From Halichondria panicea (taxonomy: Eukaryota; Porifera; Demospongiae; Suberitida; Halichondriidae): a stretch of 64,000 bases of DNA. Shown one piece after another: positions 50,901 through 62,900 of this stretch. Position numbers and translations under genes: made by a program. How positions within the stretch are numbered: the first letter of the stretch is position 1; each line of letters begins with the position of its first letter. The notes under the pieces are model-generated. The model had not been told where the DNA came from. It worked only from the letters and a program-made list of their open reading frames with translations, and did no database searches. Where the stretch lies: positions 6,341,122 to 6,405,121 of the forward strand of contig NC_087377.1 in the NCBI RefSeq assembly GCF_963675165.1, given 5' to 3'.

Positions 50901-53900
50901 TCCGAAAACCACACGTATAATTACACATGCACTAGCAAGAATAATTATAATTGCACTTGAACCGGAAAAATAGGCATGTTTCAATCTCTCACCAATAGAC
51001 AGAGTTGCAGCATCAGAGACGACTGATCCCGCACTGTTGGTCACAACGACTGTGTAATCTCCAGCATCGCCAGACTCAGCATTGATAATTTGCAGGGTGG
51101 ATGAATTGGATCCTTCGATGTCTCCGTCGACGTCAGTGAGAGCGTTCCCGCCAGGACCAAACCACTGGTAGCTCAATCCTTCACCAGAGGCTTCCACGGT
51201 GAGTGTGGCAGTTCCACCCGCTTCCGCATTCACATCGCTCGGTTGTACGTCAATTGCAGGACCTGTACACAAAGACGAGTAAAGCATGGACATGCCCGCC
51301 ACACATGCAGACACAAATCAGATGAACTCACCGACGGAAAGTGAGACAGTGTCAGAATCGACAATTCCTCCATTGACAGTTGTAATTCGCACTCTATAGT
51401 CGCCAGCGTCATCTGGTCCAGCATTGGTAATCCGTAAAGTGGATGCGGTGGCTCCTTCGATCTCTCCATCAGGACCAAACCACTGGTAGCTCAGTCCCTC
51501 TCCGGTTGCCACCACACTGAGCGTGGCATTCCCACCCCGCTCAACGTCCACATTCTCTGGTTGGGTCCCAATCACGGGGGCTTCGCCTGAAACCGACATG
51601 CACACGAGTAATAATACCTGAGCCGAACAAATACGCATGTTTCAATTAATCTCACCGATAGACAGGGTTGCAGCATCAGAGATGACTGATCCCGCACTGT
51701 TGGTCACAACGACTGTGTAGTCTCCAGCATCGCCAGACTCAACATTGATGATTTGCAGGGTGGATGAATTGGATCCTTCGATGTCTCCGTCAACGTCAGT
51801 GAGAGCGTCCCCGCCAGGACCAAACCACTGGTAGCTCAACAGTCCTTCACCAGAGGCTTCCACGGTGAATGTGGCAGTCCCACCCGCTTCCGCAGCATTC
51901 ACATCGCTCGGCTGTACGTCAATTGCAGGACCTGTACACAAAGGCAAGTAAAGCATGAACATGCACGCCCGCCACACAGACACAAACTGAGCCGTAAGAA
52001 TATAGGCATGTTTCAAATCTCACCAATAGACAGACTTGCAGCATCAGAGGTGACTGATCCCGCACTGTTGGTCACAACGACCGTGTAGTCTCCCGCATCG
52101 CCAGGCTCAGCGTTGAAAACTGTCAACGTTCCTGAAGTGGACCCCTCAATCTCTCCGTCACTGTCAGTCAGAGCCACTCCGCCAGGACCAAACCACTGGT
52201 AGGTCAGTCCTGCACCAGAGGCCTCCACGGTGAATGAGGCACTTCCGCCTTGCTCGACACCCACACTCTCTGGTTGGGTCTCAATTTCAGGGGCTACATA
52301 GAGTGAGTAGTGAAACGATCAGCACTGAACTCAGCATTGCTTGTTTGGCACGAACAATGGAAGGGATTCACCACCGAGTCGACCATAATCAACTGGACCG
52401 CTCACCCACTTTTTAGAGGCTCAACGTGCTATGCTGCTATCAGCGGTGCACACACATGCAGTTACGTTGAGGAGGATCGAGCTTAGTTTACACTCTATAA
52501 TTGTAGTTTACACGGCCATGACGTACGTACTACGATAAACACAAACAAGGGGAACGACACTTTCACCATAATAATTATACTAAAAAGTTTAACGCATGCT
52601 GCCCACACGCACTCAATTCGGTACGAACTCAAGAAACGGCTCGGCCAGGGTGAATATACATTTACCTGCGGTTGTGATTGTAATGGTTGACGTGAAACCA
52701 GCTCCATCCGCTGGATCGGTTGCACTGATGACAATGGTCTGGCTTCCTGAAGCTCCAGCGACAGACACAAAGAACGGGAATTGTCCACCTGCATGCAAAC
52801 AGAAACAATGCGTCAATCACACGAGACCAACAAACGATGGATGAATTAAGGCATGCAGCAGAGACACCAAAACTCACATCCTTCTGTTACTGATGAATCA
52901 TTGAAGCTGCACTCAAAGTCCAAGCCGTCGAGGTCCCTACTTGACGTGCAGCTCACACTCACTTGCTGAGACTCAGCGAGGAACTCGGCACTGCAGTTCA
53001 GGATCAGAGGAGCAAGTGTGGGACCTTGGGTAGGTTGAGCTGCATGTGTGGAATGGGGAACGTTTGACTAGCACACACTGACTATTATTATATCCTTCCG
53101 AAAACCACACGTATAATTACACATGCACTAGCAAGAATAATTATAATTGCACTTGAACCGGAAAAATAGGCATGTTTCAATCTCTCACCAATAGACAGAG
53201 TTGCAGCATCAGAGACGACTGATCCCGCACTGTTGGTCACAACGACTGTGTAATCTCCAGCATCGCCAGACTCAGCATTGATAATTTGCAGGGTGGATGA
53301 ATTGGATCCTTCGATGTCTCCGTCGACGTCAGTGAGAGCGTTCCCGCCAGGACCAAACCACTGGTAGCTCAATCCTTCACCAGAGGCTTCCACGGTGAGT
53401 GTGGCAGTTCCACCCGCTTCCGCATTCACATCGCTCGGTTGTACGTCAATTGCAGGACCTGTACACAAAGACGAGTAAAGCATGGACATGCCCGCCACAC
53501 ATGCAGACACAAATCAGATGAACTCACCGACAGAAAGTGAGACAGTGTCAGAATCGACAATTCCTCCATTGACAGTTGTAATTCGCACTCTATAGTCGCC
53601 AGCGTCATCTGGTCCAGCATTGGTAATCCGTAAAGTGGATGCGGTGGCTCCTTCGATCTCTCCATCAGGACCAAACCACTGGTAGCTCAGTCCCTCTCCG
53701 GTTGCCACCACACTGAGCGTGGCATTCCCACCCCGCTCAACGTCCACATTCTCTGGTTGGGTCCCAATCACGGGGGCTTCGCCTGAAACCGACATGCACA
53801 CGAGTAATAATACCTGAGCCGAACAAATACACATGTTTCAATTAATCTCACCGATAGACAGGGTTGCAGCATCAGAGGTGACTGATCCCGCACTGTTGGT

Positions 53901-56900
53901 CACAACGACCGTGTAGTCTCCCGCATCGCCAGGCTCAGCGTTGAAAACTGTCAACGTTCCTGAAGTGGACCCCTCAATCTCTCCGTCACTGTCAGTCAGA
54001 GCCACTCCGCCAGGACCAAACCACTGGTAGGTCAGTCCTGCACCAGAGGCCTCCACGGTGAATGAGGCACTTCCGCCTTGCTCGACACCCACACTCTCTG
54101 GTTGGGTCTCAATTTCAGGGGCTACATAGAGTGAGTAGTGAAACGATCAGCACTGAACTCAGCATTGCTTGTTTGGCACGAACAATGGAAGGGATTCACC
54201 ACCGAGTCGACCATAATCAACTAAGTTTAACGCATGCTGCCCACACGCACTCAATTCGGTACGAACTCAAGAAACGGCTCGGCCAGGGTGAATATACATT
54301 TACCTGTGGTTGTGATTGTAATGGTTGACGTGAAACCAGCTCCATCCGCTGGATCGGTTGCACTGATGACAATGGTCTGGCTTCCTGAAGCTCCAGCGAC
54401 AGACACAAAGAACGGGAATTGTCCACCTGCATGCAAACAGAAACAATGCGTCAATCACACGAGACCAACAAACGATGGATGAATTAAGGCATGCAGCAGA
54501 GACACCAAAACTCACATCCTTCTGTTACTGATGAATCATTGAAGCTGCACTCAAAGTCCAAGCCGTCGAGGTCCCTACTTGACGTGCAGCTCACACTCAC
54601 TTGCTGAGACTCAGCGAGGAACTCGGCACTGCAGTTCAGGATCAGAGGAGCAAGTGTGGGACCTTGGGTAGGTTGAGCTGCATGTGTGGAATGGGGAACG
54701 TTTGACTAGCACACACTGACTATTATTATATCCTTCCGAAAACCACACGTATAATTACACATGCACTAGCAAGAATAATTATAATTGCACTTGAACCGGA
54801 AAAATACACATGTTTCAATTAATCTCACCGATAGACAGGGTTGCAGCATCAGAGATGACTGATCCCGCACTGTTGGTCACAACGACTGTGTAGTCTCCAG
54901 CATCGCCAGACTCAACATTGATGATTTGCAGGGTGGATGAATTGGATCCTTCGATGTCTCCGTCGACGTCAGTGAGAGCGTTCCCGCCAGGACCAAACCA
55001 CTGGTAGCTCAATCCTTCACCAGAGGCTTCCACGGTGAGTGTGGCAGTTCCACCCGCTTCCGCATTCACATCGCTCGGTTGTACGTCAATTGCAGGACCT
55101 GTACACAAAGACGAGTAAAGCATGGACATGCCCGCCACACATGCAGACACAAATCAGATGAACTCACCGACGGAAAGTGAGACAGTGTCAGAATCGACAA
55201 TTCCTCCATTGACAGTTGTAATTCGCACTCTATAGTCGCCAGCGTCATCTGGTCCAGCATTGGTAATCCGTAAAGTGGATGCGGTGGCTCCTTCGATCTC
55301 TCCATCAGGACCAAACCACTGGTAGCTCAGTCCCTCTCCGGTTGCCACCACACTGAGCGTGGCATTCCCACCCCGCTCAACGTCCACATTCTCTGGTTGG
55401 GTCCCAATCACGGGGGCTTCGCCTGAAACCGACATGCACACGAGTAATAATACCTGAGCCGAACAAATACGCATGTTTCAATTAATCTCACCGATAGACA
55501 GGGTTGCAGCATCAGAGGTGACTGATCCCGCACTGTTGGTCACAACGACCGTGTAGTCTCCCGCATCGCCAGGCTCAGTGTTGAAAACTGTCAACGTTCC
55601 TGAAGTGGACCCCTCAATCTCTCTGTCACTGTCAGTCAGAGCCACTCCGCCAGGACCAAACCACTGGTAGGTCAGTCCTGCACCAGAGGCCTCCACGGTG
55701 AATGAGGCACTTCCGCCTTGCTCGACACCCACACTCTCTGGTTGGGTCTCAATTTCAGGGGCTACATAGAGTGAGTAGTGAAACGATCAGCACTGAACTC
55801 AGCATTGCTTGTTTGGCACGAACAATGGAAGGGATTCACCACCGAGTCGACCATAATCAACTGGACCGCTCACCCACTTTTTAGAGGCTCAACGTGCTAT
55901 GCTGCTATCAGCGGTGCACACACATGCAGTTACGTTGAGGAGGATCGAGCTTAGTTTACACTCTATAATTGTAGTTTACACGGCCATGACGTACGTACTA
56001 CGATAAACACAAACAAGGGGAACGACACTTTCACCATAATAATTATACTAAAAAGTTTAACGCATGCTGCCCACACGCACTCAATTCGGTACGAACTCAA
56101 GAAACGGCTCGGCCAGGGTGAATATACATTTACCTGCGGTTGTGATTGTAATGGTTGACGTGAAACCAGCTCCATCCGCTGGATCGGTTGCACTGATGAC
56201 AATGGTCTGGCTTCCTGAAGCTCCAGCGACAGACACAAAGAACGGGAATTGTCCACCTGCATGCAAACAGAAACAATGCGTCAATCACACGAGACCAACA
56301 AACGATGGATGAATTAAGGCATGCAGCAGAGACACCAAAACTCACATCCTTCTGTTACTGACGAATCATTGAAGCTGCACTCAAAGTCCAAGCCGTCGAG
56401 GTCCCTACTTGACGTGCAGCTCACACTCACTTGCTGAGACTCAGCGAGGAACTCGGCACTGCAGTTCAGGATCAGAGGAGCAAGTGTGGGACCTTGGGTA
56501 GGTTGAGCTGCATGTGTGGAATGGGGAACGTTTGACTAGCACACACTGACTATTATTATATCCTTCCGAAAACCACACGTATAATTACACATGCACTAGC
56601 AAGAATAATTATAATTGCACTTGAACCGGAAAAATAGGCATGTTTCAATCTCTCACCAATAGACAGAGTTGCAGCATCAGAGACGACTGATCCCGCACTG
56701 TTGGTCACAACGACTGTGTAATCTCCAGCATCGCCAGACTCAGCATTGATAATTTGCAGGGTGGATGAATTGGATCCTTCGATGTCTCCGTCGACGTCAG
56801 TGAGAGCGTTCCCGCCAGGACCAAACCACTGGTAGCTCAATCCTTCACCAGAGGCTTCCACGGTGAGTGTGGCAGTTCCACCCGCTTCCGCATTCACATC

Positions 56901-59900
56901 GCTCGGTTGTACGTCAATTGCAGGACCTGTACACAAAGACGAGTAAAGCATGGACATGCCCGCCACACATGCAGACACAAATCAGATGAACTCACCGACG
57001 GAAAGTGAGACAGTGTCAGAATCGACAATTCCTCCATTGACAGTTGTAATTCGCACTCTATAGTCGCCAGCGTCATCTGGTCCAGCATTGGTAATCCGTA
57101 AAGTGGATGCGGTGGCTCCTTCGATCTCTCCATCAGGACCAAACCACTGGTAGCTCAGTCCCTCTCCGGTTGCCACCACACTGAGCGTGGCATTCCCACC
57201 CCGCTCAACGTCCACATTCTCTGGTTGGGTCCCAATCACGGGGGCTTCGCCTGAAACCGACATGCACACGAGTAATAATACCTGAGCCGAACAAATACAC
57301 ATGTTTCAATTAATCTCACCGATAGACAGGGTTGCAGCATCAGAGGTGACTGATCCCGCACTGTTGGTCACAACGACCGTGTAGTCTCCCGCATCGCCAG
57401 GCTCAGCGTTGAAAACTGTCAACGTTCCTGAAGTGGACCCCTCAATCTCTCCGTCACTGTCAGTCAGAGCCACTCCGCCAGGACCAAACCACTGGTAGGT
57501 CAGTCCTGCACCAGAGGCCTCCACGGTGAATGAGGCACTTCCGCCTTGCTCGACACCCACACTCTCTGGTTGGGTCTCAATTTCAGGGGCTACATAGAGT
57601 GAGTAGTGAAACGATCAGCACTGAACTCAGCATTGCTTGTTTGGCACGAACAATGGAAGGGATTCACCACCGAGTCGACCATAATCAACTAAGTTTAACG
57701 CATGCTGCCCACACGCACTCAATTCGGTACGAACTCAAGAAACGGCTCGGCCAGGGTGAATATACATTTACCTGTGGTTGTGATTGTAATGGTTGACGTG
57801 AAACCAGCTCCATCCGCTGGATCGGTTGCACTGATAACAATGGTCTGGCTTCCTGAAGCTCCAGCGACAGACACAAAGAACGGGAATTGTCCACCTGCAT
57901 GCAAACAGAAACAATGCGTCAATCACACGAGACCAACAAACGATGGATGAATTAAGGCATGCAGCAGAGACACCAAAACTCACATCCTTCTGTTACTGAT
58001 GAATCATTGAAGCTGCACTCAAAGTCCAAGCCGTCGAGGTCCCTACTTGACGTGCAGCTCACACTCACTTGCTGAGACTCAGCGAGGAACTCGGCACTGC
58101 AGTTCAGGATCAGAGGAGCAAGTGTGGGACCTTGGGTAGGTTGAGCTGCATGTGTGGAATGGGGAACGTTTGACTAGCACACACTGACTATTATTATATC
58201 CTTCCGAAAACCACACGTATAATTACACATGCACTAGCAAGAATAATTATAATTGCACTTGAACCGGAAAAATAGGCATGTTTCAATCTCTCACCAATAG
58301 ACAGAGTTGCAGCATCAGAGACGACTGATCCCGCACTGTTGGTCACAACGACTGTGTAATCTCCAGCATCGCCAGACTCAGCATTGATAATTTGCAGGGT
58401 GGATGAATTGGATCCTTCGATGTCTCCGTCGACGTCAGTGAGAGCGTTCCCGCCAGGACCAAACCACTGGTAGCTCAATCCTTCACCAGAGGCTTCCACG
58501 GTGAGTGTGGCAGTTCCACCCGCTTCCGCATTCACATCGCTCGGTTGTACGTCAATTGCAGGACCTGTACACAAAGACGAGTAAAGCATGGACATGCCCG
58601 CCACACATGCAGACACAAATCAGATGAACTCACCGACGGAAAGTGAGACAGTGTCAGAATCGACAATTCCTCCATTGACAGTTGTAATTCGCACTCTATA
58701 GTCGCCAGCGTCATCTGGTCCAGCATTGGTAATCCGTAAAGTGGATGCGGTGGCTCCTTCGATCTCTCCATCAGGACCAAACCACTGGTAGCTCAGTCCC
58801 TCTCCGGTTGCCACCACACTGAGCGTGGCATTCCCACCCCGCTCAACGTCCACATTCTCTGGTTGGGTCCCAATCACGGGGGCTTCGCCTGAAACCGACA
58901 TGCACACGAGTAATAATACCTGAGCCGAACAAATACACATGTTTCAATTAATCTCACCGATAGACAGGGTTGCAGCATCAGAGGTGACTGATCCCGCACT
59001 GTTGGTCACAACGACCGTGTAGTCTCCCGCATCGCCAGGCTCAGCGTTGAAAACTGTCAACGTTCCTGAAGTGGACCCCTCAATCTCTCCGTCACTGTCA
59101 GTCAGAGCCACTCCGCCAGGACCAAACCACTGGTAGGTCAGTCCTGCACCAGAGGCCTCCACGGTGAATGAGGCACTTCCGCCTTGCTCGACACCCACAC
59201 TCTCTGGTTGGGTCTCAATTTCAGGGGCTACATAGAGTGAGTAGTGAAACGATCAGCACTGAACTCAGCATTGCTTGTTTGGCACGAACAATGGAAGGGA
59301 TTCACCACCGAGTCGACCATAATCAACTAAGTTTAACGCATGCTGCCCACACGCACTCAATTCGGTACGAACTCAAGAAACGGCTCGGCCAGGGTGAATA
59401 TACATTTACCTGTGGTTGTGATTGTAATGGTTGACGTGAAACCAGCTCCATCCGCTGGATCGGTTGCACTGATAACAATGGTCTGGCTTCCTGAAGCTCC
59501 AGCGACAGACACAAAGAACGGGAATTGTCCACCTGCATGCAAACAGAAACAATGCGTCAATCACACGAGACCAACAAACGATGGATGAATTAAGGCATGC
59601 AGCAGAGACACCAAAACTCACATCCTTCTGTTACTGATGAATCATTGAAGCTGCACTCAAAGTCCAAGCCGTCGAGGTCCCTACTTGACGTGCAGCTCAC
59701 ACTCACTTGCTGAGACTCAGCGAGGAACTCGGCACTGCAGTTCAGGATCAGAGGAGCAAGTGTGGGACCTTGGGTAGGTTGAGCTGCATGTGTGGAATGG
59801 GGAACGTTTGACTAGCACACACTGACTATTATTATATCCTTCCGAAAACCACACGTATAATTACACATGCACTAGCAAGAATAATTATAATTGCACTTGA

Positions 59901-62900
59901 ACCGGAAAAATAGGCATGTTTCAATCTCTCACCAATAGACAGAGTTGCAGCATCAGAGACGACTGATCCCGCACTGTTGGTCACAACGACTGTGTAATCT
60001 CCAGCATCGCCAGACTCAGCATTGATAATTTGCAGGGTGGATGAATTGGATCCTTCGATGTCTCCGTCGACGTCAGTGAGAGCGTTCCCGCCAGGACCAA
60101 ACCACTGGTAGCTCAATCCTTCACCAGAGGCTTCCACGGTGAGTGTGGCAGTTCCACCCGCTTCCGCATTCACATCGCTCGGTTGTACGTCAATTGCAGG
60201 ACCTGTACACAAAGACGAGTAAAGCATGGACATGCCCGCCACACATGCAGACACAAATCAGATGAACTCACCGACGGAAAGTGAGACAGTGTCAGAATCG
60301 ACAATTCCTCCATTGACAGTTGTAATTCGCACTCTATAGTCGCCAGCGTCATCTGGTCCAGCATTGGTAATCCGTAAAGTGGATGCGGTGGCTCCTTCGA
60401 TCTCTCCATCAGGACCAAACCACTGGTAGCTCAGTCCCTCTCCGGTTGCCACCACACTGAGCGTGGCATTCCCACCCCGCTCAACGTCCACATTCTCTGG
60501 TTGGGTCCCAATCACGGGGGCTTCGCCTGAAACCGACATGCACACGAGTAATAATACCTGAGCCGAACAAATACACATGTTTCAATTAATCTCACCGATA
60601 GACAGGGTTGCAGCATCAGAGGTGACTGATCCCGCACTGTTGGTCACAACGACCGTGTAGTCTCCCGCATCGCCAGGCTCAGCGTTGAAAACTGTCAACG
60701 TTCCTGAAGTGGACCCCTCAATCTCTCCGTCACTGTCAGTCAGAGCCACTCCGCCAGGACCAAACCACTGGTAGGTCAGTCCTGCACCAGAGGCCTCCAC
60801 GGTGAATGAGGCACTTCCGCCTTGCTCGACACCCACACTCTCTGGTTGGGTCTCAATTTCAGGGGCTACATAGAGTGAGTAGTGAAACGATCAGCACTGA
60901 ACTCAGCATTGCTTGTTTGGCACGAACAATGGAAGGGATTCACCACCGAGTCGACCATAATCAACTAAGTTTAACGCATGCTGCCCACACGCACTCAATT
61001 CGGTACGAACTCAAGAAACGGCTCGGCCAGGGTGAATATACATTTACCTGTGGTTGTGATTGTAATGGTTGACGTGAAACCAGCTCCATCCGCTGGATCG
61101 GTTGCACTGATGACAATGGTCTGGCTTCCTGAAGCTCCAGCGACAGACACAAAGAACGGGAATTGTCCACCTGCATGCAAACAGAAACAATGCGTCAATC
61201 ACACGAGACCAACAAACGATGGATGAATTAAGGCATGCAGCAGAGACACCAAAACTCACATCCTTCTGTTACTGATGAATCATTGAAGCTGCACTCAAAG
61301 TCCAAGCCGTCGAGGTCCCTACTTGACGTGCAGCTCACACTCACTTGCTGAGACTCAGCGAGGAACTCGGTACTGCAGTTCAGGATCAGAGGAGCAAGTG
61401 TGGGACCTTGGGTAGGTTGAGCTGCATGTGTGGAATGGGGAACGTTTGACTAGCACACACTGACTATTATTATATCCTTCCGAAAACCACACGTATAATT
61501 ACACATGCACTAGCAAGAATAATTATAATTGCACTTGAACCGGAAAAATAGGCATGTTTCAATCTCTCACCAATAGACAGAGTTGCAGCATCAGAGACGA
61601 CTGATCCCGCACTGTTGGTCACAACGACTGTGTAATCTCCAGCATCGCCAGACTCAACATTGATAATTTGCAGGGTGGATGAATTGGATCCTTCGATGTC
61701 TCCGTCGACGTCAGTGAGAGCGTTCCCGCCAGGACCAAACCACTGGTAGCTCAATCCTTCACCAGAGGCTTCCACGGTGAGTGTGGCAGTTCCACCCGCT
61801 TCCGCATTCACATCGCTCGGTTGTACGTCAATTGCAGGACCTGTACACAAAGACGAGTAAAGCATGGACATGCCCGCCACACATGCAGACACAAATCAGA
61901 TGAACTCACCGACGGAAAGTGAGACAGTGTCAGAATCGACAATTCCTCCATTGACAGTTGTAATTCGCACTCTATAGTCGCCAGCGTCATCTGGTCCAGC
62001 ATTGGTAATCCGTAAAGTGGATGCGGTGGCTCCTTCGATCTCTCCATCAGGACCAAACCACTGGTAGCTCAGTCCCTCTCCGGTTGCCACCACACTGAGC
62101 GTGGCATTCCCACCCCGCTCAACGTCCACATTCTCTGGTTGGGTCCCAATCACGGGGGCTTCGCCTGAAACCGACATGCACACGAGTAATAATACCTGAG
62201 CCGAACAAATACGCATGTTTCAATTAATCTCACCGATAGACAGGGTTGCAGCATCAGAGATGACTGATCCCGCACTGTTGGTCACAACGACTGTGTAGTC
62301 TCCAGCATCGCCAGACTCAACATTGATGATTTGCAGGGTGGATGAATTGGATCCTTCGATGTCTCCGTCAACGTCAGTGAGAGCGTCCCCGCCAGGACCA
62401 AACCACTGGTAGCTCAACAGTCCTTCACCAGAGGCTTCCACGGTGAATGTGGCAGTCCCACCCGCTTCCGCAGCATTCACATCGCTCGGCTGTACGTCAA
62501 TTGCAGGACCTGTACACAAAGGCAAGTAAAGCATGAACATGCACGCCCGCCACACAGACACAAACTGAGCCGTAAGAATATAGGCATGTTTTAAATCTCA
62601 CCAATAGACAGACTTGCAGCATCAGAGGTGACTGATCCCGCACTGTTGGTCACAACGACCGTGTAGTCTCCCGCATCGCCAGGCTCAGCGTTGAAAACTG
62701 TCAACGTTCCTGAAGTGGACCCCTCAATCTCTCCGTCACTGTCAGTCAGAGCCACTCCGCCAGGACCAAACCACTGGTAGGTCAGTCCTGCACCAGAGGC
62801 CTCCACGGTGAATGAGGCACTTCCGCCTTGCTCGACACCCACACTCTCTGGTTGGGTCTCAATTTCAGGGGCTACATAGAGTGAGTAGTGAAACGATCAG